Source of the DNA: Paenibacillus sp. PK3_47
GTDB lineage: Bacteria; Bacillota; Bacilli; Paenibacillales; Paenibacillaceae
NCBI RefSeq assembly: GCF_023520895.1
Contig: NZ_CP026029.1
Span: 1,364,001-1,428,000, forward strand
DNA: 64,000 bases
Reading direction: 5' to 3'
Shown here piece after piece: positions 1 through 9,700 of this stretch. The notes below the pieces were generated by a model. It was not told where the DNA came from and searched no databases. It saw nothing but the letters and a program-made list of their open reading frames with translations. A program made the position numbers and the translations under genes. Each line of letters opens with the position of its first letter. Within the stretch, counting starts at the first letter, position 1.

Positions 1-784
1 ACGGTGTGAACAGGCTTTTGGCCAGCTGCGGCGTATTGCCGATAACCATAACTACCGCCATAGTCTCACCGACCGCCCGGGTCATTCCGAGAATAATAGC
101 CGAGATAATCCCACGCTTGGCTGCAGGCAGCACCACTCTCATGATCACCTGCAGTCGGGTGGAGCCGAGGGCATAAGCAGCATCCCTGTACTTGCGCGGT
201 ACGGCAACGATGGCATCGTCGCTGATCCGGCAGATCGTCGGCAGCACCATCAGTGCCAGGACAAGCGCAGCGGCCAGGATTCCGTCACCAAGCCCCTCAC
301 CGCTGACTCTGCGCAGGAACGGCAGCAGCACGGTGAGACCCAGGTAGCCATATACAATAGAAGGAATGCCGACGAGCAGGTCCAGCACCGGACGGATAAA
401 GCTTTTCATCCACTTCGGGGCAATCTCCGCACAGAGCACTGCCATTCCGACCGAGACGGGCACCGCAATCAGCAGGGTAAGCGCGGTCAGAGATAATGTA
501 TTTACAATAAAAGCGGCTGCCCCAAAAATATCCTCCTCCGGTGTCCAGTTAAAGGACAGGAAGAACTCGGCCGGAGAGACCTCTCCGAACAGGAGCAGCG
601 CCGTTTTTCCGATGAATACAATAACAAGTCCAAGCACGAAACAGAGCGCCAGGATGCTGAAAAAGAAATAATAGCGGGATAACGTGTTGCCAAGCAGATG
701 TCTTTTGTGGCGTTTATCATTTAAGATGCTGTGTTCAGCCTTCTTTGGCGCTTTGGATGCCAGGCTCTGGAGTGGTGCCCCCAT
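1..784 (-). CDS. pstC: Phosphate ABC transporter permease PstC (C-terminus beyond window)
   Basis: Inner-membrane permease of the high-affinity phosphate transporter PstSCAB. The reverse strand reads from an ATG at 784 behind an AGGAGGG site with 9 bases between them, and stays open for 261 residues to the window edge; the family is usually about 300-320 residues, so the last 40-60 are missing. A cytoplasmic tail rich in Lys/His (about 1-35) precedes a first membrane segment (about 40-62). The binding-protein-dependent permease core carries the PstC-like stretches VGIPSIVYGYLGL and LGSTRLQVIMRVVLPAA (EAA-type loop), and TRAVGETMAVVMVIGN near the edge. It lies 88 bp downstream of pstS on the same strand, separated by a hairpin. 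Assignment is firm; start choice is well supported by the ribosome site. Confidence 0.95.
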   Translation of the reverse strand, partial: MGAPLQSLASKAPKKAEHSILNDKRHKRHLLGNTLSRYYFFFSILALCFVLGLVIVFIGKTALLLFGEVSPAEFFLSFNWTPEEDIFGAAAFIVNTLSLTALTLLIAVPVSVGMAVLCAEIAPKWMKSFIRPVLDLLVGIPSIVYGYLGLTVLLPFLRRVSGEGLGDGILAAALVLALMVLPTICRISDDAIVAVPRKYRDAAYALGSTRLQVIMRVVLPAAKRGIISAIILGMTRAVGETMAVVMVIGNTPQLAKSLFTP

Positions 785-798
785 ACTTTCCCTCCTGT

Positions 799-835
799 AA
801 GCGGCCACCCCCGTACTTTCCGGAGCTGGCCGCTT
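799..835 (-). other. Hairpin between pstS and pstC
   Basis: AAGCGGCCA at 799-807 pairs perfectly with TGGCCGCTT at 827-835, giving a 9-bp stem with a 19-base loop just upstream of the pstC ribosome site. No T-run follows on the minus strand, so it is more likely an mRNA-stabilising or processing hairpin, or a leaky attenuator that lets pstS be made in excess over pstCAB, than a full terminator. The role is inference. Confidence 0.5.
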
Positions 836-872
836 TACCGTTCAATATGATGAAACTTTGCTTAACTCTTGA

Positions 873-1736
873 TTAACCCTTCATTGCTGCAATCGGGATG
901 AACTTAAGCTTTTTGAGCGATCCGTTCTGGAACTTCTTGCTTTGTACATACTCGATGAATTCCTTGGTTGCTCCGGTCGGCTGGCCTTTAGTCATGTAGT
1001 AACCGTATGCCCATACCTTGTAGGAGCCGTTGATCACGTTATCTGTAGTTGCTGCAACACCGTTGTGTTTTACGGCTTTAATATCGCTGCCTGTTACATA
1101 TACGAGGTCGATGTAGCCGATGGCGTTAGGTGTTGTTGCCACAGCAGTCTTCATGTCACCGCTTGAGCCTGTTTCCTTGTAGTTCTTTTCTTTCTTCACG
1201 ATATCACCGCCGCCCAGCGCTTTAGCCTGGTAGTTAACGCGTGTGCCGGAACCGAACGCACGGGTGATGACCACGATGTTGGCATCCGATCCGCCGACTT
1301 CCTTCCAGTTGGTGATTTTACCGGAGTAAATGCCGGCCAGCTGTGCAGTCGTCAGGTTGTCTACACCGACATTTTTGTTCACGATCGTGGCAAAAGGAAT
1401 AACAGCTACCTTGTTCGCCACCTGTCCGTCAAAAGCCTTGAAGCCCGGAACGTCCATGCTGGCATCCCAGTCACAGGCGCCGATATCGGCGATGCCCTTC
1501 TTCACAGCCTGCGGCCCGGTTACGGAACCTTTGCCGGAGGCAGCGATTTTCACTTTCGGATGCAGCTTCTGGAATTCCTTAGCCGCCTGAAGGGTCAGCG
1601 GAAGCAGTGCTGTAGATCCGTTAATGGTGATTTTACCTTTCAGCGTATCAGCCGCTGCTGCAACGCCTGCGAATGATGCGGTCACCGCGATTACTGCGGT
1701 CAGTGCTGTTACTGTGAATTTTTTGAAAAGCTTCAT
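873..1736 (-). CDS. pstS: Phosphate-binding protein PstS
   Basis: Extracellular phosphate receptor that feeds the PstCAB transporter; 287 residues, normal for the family. The N-terminus is a signal peptide (MKLFKKF then a hydrophobic stretch to AAA near residue 29). The mature start TLKGKITINGSTALLPL has the family's phosphate-loop sequence, and ITRAFGSGTR near residue 160 is a second ligand loop. No lipobox Cys is visible, so this copy appears to be freely secreted or held by other contacts, unlike many Gram-positive PstS lipoproteins. A GGGAGGAG ribosome site precedes the ATG. It lies 61 bp after the propeller gene and 88 bp before pstC, all on the minus strand, consistent with one phosphate-starvation operon; I did not find a clear PhoP box. 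Confidence 0.93.
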   Translation of the reverse strand: MKLFKKFTVTALTAVIAVTASFAGVAAAADTLKGKITINGSTALLPLTLQAAKEFQKLHPKVKIAASGKGSVTGPQAVKKGIADIGACDWDASMDVPGFKAFDGQVANKVAVIPFATIVNKNVGVDNLTTAQLAGIYSGKITNWKEVGGSDANIVVITRAFGSGTRVNYQAKALGGGDIVKKEKNYKETGSSGDMKTAVATTPNAIGYIDLVYVTGSDIKAVKHNGVAATTDNVINGSYKVWAYGYYMTKGQPTGATKEFIEYVQSKKFQNGSLKKLKFIPIAAMKG

Positions 1737-1797
1737 GTTTGATTTCTCCTCCCGGCGCTATGCCGTTATATTGTGTGGGTGGTGAGCGGGACCTGCC

Positions 1798-3201
1798 CTA
1801 TTTCGTGAGCTGCACAGCTTTGCCGCCCTGGATCAGCAGCACTTTACCGTCGCTTACAACCGCCAGCCTGCTGCCGTCACGGGAAACCGCAACCTCGGAT
1901 ACATCTTCAGCAGTCTGATACAGTACGGTTTTATTGCCGCTTGCATCGATGGAATAGATTTTGGTGCTTCCGTCTGTTGCTGCGCCGGCTACAACCAGGC
2001 CTGTAGTCACACCGGCAGACCAGACAGCTTCAACATCAAGTGCGATATCCGTGATTTTTCCGTCCGCACCAATAGTTTTTAGGGTGTTAGCTGCATTTCC
2101 ATCCGGGTCTGCGCTCAGGTATACCACTCCGCCGTCTGCTGCAATTTCAGGGTACAGCTTGTTATCGAGCGCCGTAGTCAACGCTGCAGGCTTGGCATCT
2201 TTGGTTGCGAGGTCCAGCTTGTAGAGCTGTTCTCCGGCTTTACTGTAGTCAACAGTCAGTGAATCTTCAGTGCTGTCGGCGTCATTCTTGGCCACACCGG
2301 TCACATTTACGATGTAAACTGCGCTCTTGCCGTCTGCCGAGAAGCGCAGTGCGGATTTGTTTTCCACTTTATCCTCAAGCAGTGCCTTAACGGTTCCGGT
2401 CTCCACAGAAATCTGGGCAATCTTCTCCTGCTTGTCGCCTTGGATAAAATAGATCGTCTTGCCATCCTGCGACCAGACCAGGTCTGTTTTTACGCTTTTA
2501 TCGGTACCCAGGGCAGTGATTGCGCCGCTCGACAGATTCAGCAGATTCAGCTGGCCTGTCTCATCTGTGAATGCACCCCACTTCTGATCGGCGGAAACCG
2601 CGAAATCAAGTGCACCTTCATTGGAAGTGAACAATTCGTAGTCGCCCGGATAAGCGCTGAACTTGAACAGCTGCGCCGTTTCGGCATCGCTTTTGTTCGC
2701 AATGATGCTGCCGTCAGCAGTCCAGTGCAGGGTATCATATTGGCCTTCCGGACGTGCAAAGCTCATAATCTCCTGGCCTTCAGCTGTAAGCTCCCCGCCC
2801 AGTGCGGTTACGAGTTTAGTCAGCTCCACATATACTTTTCCGTTATATACTACAGGGGCTACTGTGAACTGCTGTGCTTCGCCGTCCACCAGATAGCTTT
2901 TGGATCCTGCTTGAAGTTGTACATTATGTAATCCTTTGCTGTCGTTCAGTTCAAAGCCGTTATTGCTGAGAATCAGCTTGGCGCCAAGCTCTCCGGCGAC
3001 CTGGCTAAGCGAATACAGCTTGTAGCCGCTGTGGTCTATGGTGCTGAATGTAACCGGAATGCTGTTCACATTCCATGCAGCTGTCCCTGTGGTGACAACG
3101 GCTGCAGCATTCACGCTGGTTGCCCCCAAAACATTAACCGCTCCCCCTGTTACAAGAATTGCAGAAGCCAATGCCGCGCTGACCCATTTACTTTTCTTCA
3201 A
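1798..3201 (-). CDS. Secreted protein with copper amine oxidase N-like domain and TolB-type propeller
   Basis: A 467-residue exported protein of unknown biochemical role. A signal peptide covers about residues 1-34 (MKKSKW then a hydrophobic core, ending near VNAAA). Residues about 45-145 resemble the copper-amine-oxidase N-terminal-like domain common on Paenibacillus surface proteins (NGKVYVELTKLVTALGGEL). From about residue 150 to the end there are repeated WD40/TolB-like blades with patterns such as DLVWSQDGKTIYFI, ALRFSADGKSAVYIV and VAVSRDGSRLAVVSD. There is no copper oxidase catalytic domain, so the name should not be read as an activity. It is the first gene of a probable operon with pstS and pstC, which suggests a surface role linked to phosphate stress; this is inference from position only. 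A TTGACA (complement of 3255-3260) lies upstream but without a convincing -10. Confidence 0.75.
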   Translation of the reverse strand: MKKSKWVSAALASAILVTGGAVNVLGATSVNAAAVVTTGTAAWNVNSIPVTFSTIDHSGYKLYSLSQVAGELGAKLILSNNGFELNDSKGLHNVQLQAGSKSYLVDGEAQQFTVAPVVYNGKVYVELTKLVTALGGELTAEGQEIMSFARPEGQYDTLHWTADGSIIANKSDAETAQLFKFSAYPGDYELFTSNEGALDFAVSADQKWGAFTDETGQLNLLNLSSGAITALGTDKSVKTDLVWSQDGKTIYFIQGDKQEKIAQISVETGTVKALLEDKVENKSALRFSADGKSAVYIVNVTGVAKNDADSTEDSLTVDYSKAGEQLYKLDLATKDAKPAALTTALDNKLYPEIAADGGVVYLSADPDGNAANTLKTIGADGKITDIALDVEAVWSAGVTTGLVVAGAATDGSTKIYSIDASGNKTVLYQTAEDVSEVAVSRDGSRLAVVSDGKVLLIQGGKAVQLTK

Positions 3202-3299
3202 TTAAATTCACCCTTTTCATATAGGTAACTGCTAATGTTATTTTCATCCACGAGTGTCAATTCTGTTCCAGAGGATTGTTTGGCAAATATTAACTGAAC

Positions 3300-3334
3300 A
3301 AAAAGACCGGCCCCCAAAATTGCCCGGGCCAGTC
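3300..3334 (-). terminator. Rho-independent terminator of the lipoprotein gene
   Basis: On the minus strand GACTGGCCC (complement of 3326-3334) pairs with GGGCCGGTC (3305-3313), with one imperfect pair, followed by a run of five T (3300-3304). It sits about 70 bp after the stop of the lipoprotein gene and upstream of the pst operon, isolating the two. Confidence 0.8.
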
Positions 3335-3404
3335 CAAAGGTAAACGCTGTGTAAAAAGTCCTACTTCTAGTTAATAAGAAGCATTGATATAAATATGTGC
3401 TGTG

Positions 3405-3848
3405 TTAATTCTCGACCCAGGTCACAATGATTTCGGCACCGCCCGGTTTTTCCGCTGAGCTGCTGCCTATAATCGAATAGGAGTAATCGCCCGCGACTTT
3501 CCCGTTAATAATCAGGTTGTCTTCATCGATAATTTGTGTCCCCTGCTCCAGTTCCTTGTCCTTCACGTATTGTGAATATGTATTTCCGAGAAGGGCCATG
3601 CTCTCTTCGGTCTCGTAGATCAGCATAGCGGATTTTTTGCCGCCGACAACCTCACCTTCGGTATAGGTGATGCCTGCTCCGGCCGGAATCGGCAGATCCC
3701 CGGGAAGATACTGGGGTGCGCTTACCTCCTCCTGAGCCAAAGTGTGAAAATCAGTACCGCCCGCTTCCCGCTCCGGGTTGCTGCATGCACTAAGTCCGGA
3801 CGCTGCAGCCAGCATCAGCAGGGATAAAGTAAGCCCCTTGACGGCCAT
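3405..3848 (-). CDS. Putative lipoprotein, unknown function
   Basis: A 147-residue protein with a type II signal peptide: MAVKGLTLSLLMLAAASG followed by the lipobox LSAC, so Cys22 would be lipidated after cleavage. The mature part is acidic and has no motif I recognise; it contains YLPGDLPIPAGAGITYTEGE, a pattern of small Paenibacillus/Bacillus lipoproteins of unknown role. The ATG at 3848 follows GGAGGAGG. It is monocistronic, with its own terminator downstream, and is divergent from the TetR-regulated ABC operon. Confidence 0.7.
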   Translation of the reverse strand: MAVKGLTLSLLMLAAASGLSACSNPEREAGGTDFHTLAQEEVSAPQYLPGDLPIPAGAGITYTEGEVVGGKKSAMLIYETEESMALLGNTYSQYVKDKELEQGTQIIDEDNLIINGKVAGDYSYSIIGSSSAEKPGGAEIIVTWVEN

Positions 3849-3953
3849 CCGTTAACCTCCTCCATTTCGCTTCAGAGTGTCGAGTTATGTCTTATACCCA
3901 CATTTAACCAAAACTGCACTATTAAAACCGTTTTATCTAAAATAACAAAACTA

Positions 3954-4007
3954 TTTACAGTTCTCCCACTACACCCTACAATAATGAGTGAGTACTCACT
4001 CATTATT
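3954..4007 (+). promoter_or_regulatory. Promoter with perfect 28-bp palindromic operator
   Basis: TTTACA (3954-3959), a 17-bp spacer and TACAAT (3977-3982) form a good sigma-A promoter for the ABC exporter operon. Bases 3980-4007 are a perfect palindrome of two 14-base halves (AATAATGAGTGAGT and its complement) that overlaps the end of the -10 and the start region. Such GAGTGAGT/ACTCACTC dyads are typical of TetR-family operators, and a TetR gene is the third gene of this operon, so negative autoregulation is the simplest reading. Binding itself is inferred. Confidence 0.85.
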
Positions 4008-4030
4008 GATGTGAAGGCAGGCGATCTGAG

Positions 4031-4762
4031 ATGGATCAGGCAAGCACCATAATTTCCGTCAACCATGTCAGCAGGGCATTTGGCAGCAAAGAAGTGCTGA
4101 AGGATATTTCACTGCAGGTTAGCAGGGCCGAGACTTTTGGCATACTTGGACCTTCCGGTTCCGGCAAAACCACACTGGTAAAGCTGCTAACCGGCATCGA
4201 CGAGGTGTCCGCAGGCAGCGTAGATGTTCTGGGGGTGACCATGCCAAAGCTCGCAATGCTGCAGCAGATCGGTTATATGGCCCAGTCGGACGCCCTGTAC
4301 ACCGAGCTGAGCGCAAAAGAAAATCTGGAGTTTTTCGCCGCAATCTATGGATTAAAGGACGGAAACCGGACCCGCCGGATCCGCGAGGTGATGGAGCTGG
4401 TCAACCTGCAGGAGCATTTGCGTAAAAGAGTGGATCAATATTCGGGCGGAATGAAGCGCCGCTTGTCGCTGGCCATCGCTCTCCTGCATGAGCCGCCGCT
4501 ACTTATTCTTGACGAGCCTACAGTCGGCATCGATCCCGTCCTGCGCCAGTCGATCTGGCGTGAGCTGAAGGCGCTGAACCGCAAAGGCACAACCATTGTA
4601 CTCACCACCCATGTGATGGATGAAGCTGAGAAATGCGACCGGCTGGCGATGATCCGTGACGGGAAACTGCTGGCTGTGGATACCCCGGCGGGACTGCTTC
4701 AGTCGACCGGCGCTGCTTCAATTGAAGCAGCATTCCTGTTTTACGGAGGTGTCCGGTCATGA
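4031..4762 (+). CDS. ABC exporter ATP-binding protein (drug type)
   Basis: Cytoplasmic ATPase of a two-component ABC-2 type exporter; 243 residues. Walker A is GPSGSGKTT (about 40-48), the signature is YSGGMKRR (about 137-144), Walker B is LLILDEP (about 157-163) and the H-loop is LTTHVMDEAEKCD. The GIDP D-loop and MDEAEKCDR tail are those of the DrrA/CcmA-like multidrug subgroup. The stop overlaps the permease start in an ATGA (4759-4762), so the two are translationally coupled. Expression should be controlled by the palindromic operator at 3980-4007. Substrate unknown; lipophilic drugs or envelope-active compounds are typical for this group. Confidence 0.9.
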   Translation: MDQASTIISVNHVSRAFGSKEVLKDISLQVSRAETFGILGPSGSGKTTLVKLLTGIDEVSAGSVDVLGVTMPKLAMLQQIGYMAQSDALYTELSAKENLEFFAAIYGLKDGNRTRRIREVMELVNLQEHLRKRVDQYSGGMKRRLSLAIALLHEPPLLILDEPTVGIDPVLRQSIWRELKALNRKGTTIVLTTHVMDEAEKCDRLAMIRDGKLLAVDTPAGLLQSTGAASIEAAFLFYGGVRS

Positions 4763-5802
4763 AAATCCGTGCCATTACCCTGAGAATTCTCCGGCAGTTC
4801 ATCCATGACAAAAGAACCATGGCGCTCATGTTCATCGCTCCGCTGATCGTCCTGAGCTTAATGAGCCTTGTGTTCAACGGCGATGCCTATGAGCCGAAAA
4901 TCGGCGTAACCGGGAGTGCTGCAATCTTCACAGGCGCGCTGGAAGCGCAGAACGTTGACGTTATTGAATATGCCGCTGACGGGCCGGGGAATACCGCTCT
5001 TAAGGACGGGACCATTGATGCCCTGATCAGTCTTGACGGAGCCTTGCCCGTTGTTGTCCTCGAAGGAAGTAATCCTTCAGCTAATCAGGCTGTAATGATA
5101 GCCCTGCAGGAGAGCATGCTGAAGGAGAATCGGCTGCCGGGAGTTTCCTCACCCCAGCAGATCCGGCCGCAGATCAGTTATCTGTACGGTTCTGCTGACA
5201 TGAAGACCATCGACCGCTTCGGCCCCATTATGATCGGCGTGTTCGTGTTCTTCTTCGTCTTTCTGATAGCCGGAGTCTCCTTCCTGCGGGAACGGACCAC
5301 CGGAACTTTGGAGCGGCTGCTCTCCACTCCCCTGAAACGCCGGGAAATCGTACTGGGTTATGTGTGCGGCTTCGGAATATTCACCCTCATACAGGCTGCG
5401 CTGATCTCCTGGTTCTCTATTCATATCCTTGGGATTATGATGGCCGGCAGCTTCGGCTATGTCCTGCTGATGACTCTGCTTATGGCGGTGACAGCATTGA
5501 CGCTGGGCACCCTGCTGTCCGCTTTTGCGGGTAGTGAGCTGCAGATGATCCAGTTCATCCCGCTGGTGATTGTCCCGCAGATTTTCCTCAGCGGCCTGTT
5601 CTCTCTGGACACACTTCCGCTGTGGCTGCAGCGTATCGGGCTGGCCACCCCCATCTATTACGGCTCTGAGGCGCTGATGGATATTATGATCCGTGGCAAA
5701 GGCTGGACTGCCATCGCGCTGGACGTCTATGTACTGATCGGGTTCTCCCTGCTGTTCATGCTGCTGAACGTATTGGCCCTGCGCAAGCACCGCAAAATGT
5801 AA
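4759..5802 (+). CDS. ABC-2 type exporter permease
   Basis: Membrane subunit partnering the preceding ATPase; 347 residues. One N-terminal membrane helix (about 20-40) is followed by an extracellular domain (about 45-155), then five or six helices from about 160 to the end (FGPIMIGVFVFFFVFLIAG, IFTLIQAALISWFSIHILG, VLLMTLLMAVTALTLGTLL and others). The motif RERTTGTLERLLSTPLKR is the conserved cytoplasmic loop of ABC-2 (YhgE/DrrB/YbhS-like) permeases. Starts four bases inside the ATPase gene. Together they form an exporter; the substrate cannot be read from sequence. Confidence 0.88.
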   Translation: MKIRAITLRILRQFIHDKRTMALMFIAPLIVLSLMSLVFNGDAYEPKIGVTGSAAIFTGALEAQNVDVIEYAADGPGNTALKDGTIDALISLDGALPVVVLEGSNPSANQAVMIALQESMLKENRLPGVSSPQQIRPQISYLYGSADMKTIDRFGPIMIGVFVFFFVFLIAGVSFLRERTTGTLERLLSTPLKRREIVLGYVCGFGIFTLIQAALISWFSIHILGIMMAGSFGYVLLMTLLMAVTALTLGTLLSAFAGSELQMIQFIPLVIVPQIFLSGLFSLDTLPLWLQRIGLATPIYYGSEALMDIMIRGKGWTAIALDVYVLIGFSLLFMLLNVLALRKHRKM

Positions 5803-5860
5803 CTCCGGTCAAGCCTGTGTTAATATAGACGTCAAAGAAAATATTTGGAGGAACGGCAAA

Positions 5861-6556
5861 ATGGGGAACGACAAGACCGGGGAACAGCGGAACGGCGATC
5901 TGTGGATTGAAGGGCTGCTGGCGATCGGCAGGGATCAAAAAATGACGCCCAAGCAGAAATCCATCCTGCAGGCGGCGATTGAGGTATTTTCCGAGAAAGG
6001 TTACTCTTCTGCAGCTACCAGTGAGATTGCCCAGAAGGCAGGGGTGGCCGAAGGAACAATTTTCCGCTATTACAAGACGAAAAAGGATCTGCTGCTGTCC
6101 ATTGTCGGGCCGGCGATGGGCCAGATGATTGCCCCCTTTGTGCTGCGTAATTTTAACGGCGTGCTGGATATGCCCTTTGAGCGGTATGAGGATTTTCTGC
6201 GGGCGTTTATGGTCAACAGGCTGGAGTTTGCCCGGAAGCACTTTAAGATCCTGCGGATTCTGATCCAGGAAATCCCGTTTCAGCCTGCGCTCAAAGAACA
6301 GTTCATAGAGAACGTCCTCGGCCAGGTTGTTGAGCGCGTTACCGCCATTACGGAGCATTTTAAAGAAAAGGGAGAAATCAGCATAGAGGTGCCTACGCCT
6401 GCCGTCATACGGTTCACAGTATCCTCGATCTTCGGCTATCTGCTTGCCCGCCTCCTGCTGTTCCCGGAATATGACTGGAACGACGCAGCGGAGATTGATC
6501 TGACGATCCAATTCATACTGCACGGGATTGGCGGTCCTGCACTGAATGCTGAGTGA
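5861..6556 (+). CDS. TetR family transcriptional regulator
   Basis: A 231-residue repressor. After a variable N-terminal tail of about 25 residues, the HTH lies at about residues 30-75 with the TetR pattern ILQAAIEVFSEKGYSSAATS, IAQKAGVAEGTIFRYYKTKKDLL. The C-terminal ligand-binding domain is divergent, as usual. GGAGG precedes the ATG by 7 bases. It lies 58 bp after the exporter permease on the same strand and most likely binds the palindrome at 3980-4007. Inducer unknown. Confidence 0.88.
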   Translation: MGNDKTGEQRNGDLWIEGLLAIGRDQKMTPKQKSILQAAIEVFSEKGYSSAATSEIAQKAGVAEGTIFRYYKTKKDLLLSIVGPAMGQMIAPFVLRNFNGVLDMPFERYEDFLRAFMVNRLEFARKHFKILRILIQEIPFQPALKEQFIENVLGQVVERVTAITEHFKEKGEISIEVPTPAVIRFTVSSIFGYLLARLLLFPEYDWNDAAEIDLTIQFILHGIGGPALNAE

Positions 6557-6718
6557 ACTGTGCATGATCTGACCTTTACCCTGATAAGCCCCTTCCTCCG
6601 CCCCATAACCTGCTGCAGGAATGGGTTTCTTTTCTTTGTAGGCGTACGCTTGTTCTGTTATTATGGGTACTATACGCAAACTCGGCTTGCAGGACATTGT
6701 AAAAGGAAGTGGAAAACG

Positions 6719-9700
6719 GTGGGGTACCATGTGCCGGAACGTGTCATCAAATTATTGTGCGGCAGGGCCGCTCTGGATCAGGGAATGGCTTTTTACGAGT
6801 CGGACCGGGTCCTGCTTACCTATTCGGAACATAACGAGCAGCAGGAATATTCGAAATACCGGGCAACCGTCCAGGGACTTGAAGATTATCTGGTGACGCT
6901 CACTATCGACAACGACGGCGATGTGGACGGGGAATGCAGCTGTCCGGCATACTACCGCGGAGGGCCATTTTGCAAACATATTGCGGCCGTACTGGTGAAT
7001 GTGCTTAAACTGGAAGAAGATGATTCAGCTGCAAAACCGGGAGCCTCATCCGGCAGCGGACTTGAAGCTTTTACCGGAGATACCGGGGAGCTTACACCGC
7101 GTTATAGAGAATCCGAAGGGAGCAGCGCCGACCGGAAGTTCGTCAGCACAATGCTGGATATGTTCGGTCATTCCCGCCAGCGTCCCAGCAGTACCGGAAC
7201 CTATGTCGATCTCAGAACGCCGCTGCAGGTGGAATTTATTTGCCGGCCTTTTTCCTATAATTACGGGCACCAGATGATGGGGATTGAGCTCAAGGTTGGA
7301 CCGAAACGTCTGTACGTTGTCCCAAAAATCAGAGCCTTTCTGGAGCGTGTGCAGCATGGCGAGCCATTTGAATTTTCCAGGCATTTCAGCTATGATCCCG
7401 GCCTGTACAGCTTCAACAAGGAAGATAATGATGTTCTGCTGAGGCTGATTGATATTTTGACCAATGAGAAAATGTACCGCGCCACGCCGCTTGCTCCTTA
7501 TTCCGGCCAAATGGGCGGTGAGCGGCTGCTGCCGGTTCTGCCCTTTTTCTGGAACGGTCTGCTCCCGTTACTTACGGCTGCGCCTAACGTGCATTTGCAG
7601 CATGGAGGAACCCTGACGGAAAGGCTTGAGCTTTCGCTTGACGTGCCTCCGCTGAATTTCGAAATTGACCGGGCTGCCGGAAACGGATACCGCCTGGCGA
7701 TTCAGGGCCTCTCCCGGGTGATGGTCATGGAGGATTATGGCCTGGTACTGACGGAAGGCAAGCTGCTGAAGCTGCCTCCTGATGAGACGCGCCGGCTCGC
7801 GGAGCTCAAAAAAATGCTGGCCCATTCCCGCAGGGATGAGGTTCAGATTGCTCCCGGGCAGATGGAGTCTTTTATGGACAAGGTGATTCCAGGATTGAAA
7901 AAGCTCGGTGACGTGCATATTGCCGAAGCCATCGCTGACCGGATTGTGCAGAGCAAGCTGCAGGCGAGGCTGTTTCTGGACCGGGTGAGGGACAGGCTGC
8001 TGGCAGGACTGGAGTTCCAGTACGGGGACATTGTGATCAACCCGCTGGATGAAGCGGCCCGTGAGCGCGGCAATGAGATTATTCTGATGCGGGACAGCGA
8101 AGCCGAGCGGCGGATTCTGGAGCTGATGGGCCATGAATCTTTTGTACAGACTGAAGGCGGATATATTATGGGTGATGAAGAAGGCGAATATGACTTTCTC
8201 TATCATACCGTGCCGCTGCTGGAGCCCCTGCTGCAGGTCTTCGCCACCACGGCCGTCAAAGGCAGAATAGTTACCGGCACACCGGCGCCCAAAGCAACCT
8301 TAAGCTGGAATGAGAAAACGGACTGGCTGGAATTCAAATTCGCCATGGACGGCATTCCCGAATCGGATATTACGCTGCTTCTTCAGTCCCTGCAGGAAAA
8401 ACGTAAATATTACCGCCTTCCGGACGGCGCACTGCTGCCGCTGGAAAGTGCGGAGATGCTTGATATCATCAACTTCATGAACGAGCTTGGTGTGCAGCGG
8501 AATGATCTCAAAGGAGGGGCCGGCTTCTCCCTGCCGCTGGTGCGCGGCCTTCATCTGAATGCGGAACGGAATAAAGGGGATGCCGTTACCCTCGGGCGGT
8601 CCTTACGGCGGCTGCTGGCCAACATGCACAATCCCGAAAATCTGGATTTCCCGGTACCGGACAGCCTTGCCCCTGTGCTCAGGGATTACCAGCTCTACGG
8701 GTTCCAGTGGATGAAGACCCTGGCGCATTACCGGTTCGGCGGGATTCTGGCTGATGATATGGGCCTCGGCAAAACCCTGCAGAGCATCGCCTTCCTGCTC
8801 TCCGAGCTGGATTCTATCCGCAGCAGCGGCCTGCCGGCATTAATTGTAGCCCCTGCCTCCCTGCTCTATAACTGGCAGAATGAGCTGCAGCGTTTTGCCC
8901 CGGAGATTAAGGCTGTTATCGCAGACGGAAGCCTGGCCGGACGTACCCGGACGCTGAAGAATACCGCAGGAAATGATGTCATTATCACATCCTATCCCCT
9001 GCTGCGCAGGGATGTTGCGCTGTATGCCAAGAAGTCTTTTCATACACTGGTGCTGGACGAAGCGCAGATGATCAAGAACCATGAGACCCAGACTGCCCAG
9101 GCGGTAAAAGCACTCCAGGCACGCTACCGCTTCGCGCTGACCGGAACGCCGGTGGAGAACGCGCTGGAGGATCTGTGGTCGATCTTCGGAGTCGTCTTTC
9201 CCGGGCTGTTCCCGGGCAAGAAGGCCTTCCATGACCTGCCGCGCGAGACGGTCGCCAGACGGGCCCGGCCTTTTCTGCTGCGCCGCCTGAAGAGCGATGT
9301 ACTGACAGAGCTGCCGGACAAAATCGAAACCCTGCAGGCCTCCGAGCTGCAGCCGGAGCAGAAAAAGCTGTACGTCGCCTACCTGGCCAGACTGCGCAAG
9401 GAAGCGCTCAAGCATCTGGACGCAGACAGCTTCGGCCACGGCAGAATCAAGGTGCTCGCCGGGCTTACCCGCCTGCGCCAGCTGTGCTGCCATCCGGCGC
9501 TTTTTGTGGACGGCTATGCCGGCGGCTCGGGCAAATTCGAGCAGTTGATGGAGATTATGGAGGAATGCCGCAGCTCCGGCAAACGGATGCTGGTCTTCTC
9601 CCAGTTCACCGAAATGCTTGGCCTGATCAGCCGTGAACTGGGCATGCAGGGCATCTCCCATTTTTATCTCGACGGCAAAACGCCTGCCCCCAAACGGGTG

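Noticed and set aside
6560..6718. N-terminal extension of the SNF2 helicase
   Set aside because: Overlaps the region right after the TetR stop, encodes unnatural Cys/Phe/Tyr-rich sequence and has no ribosome site.
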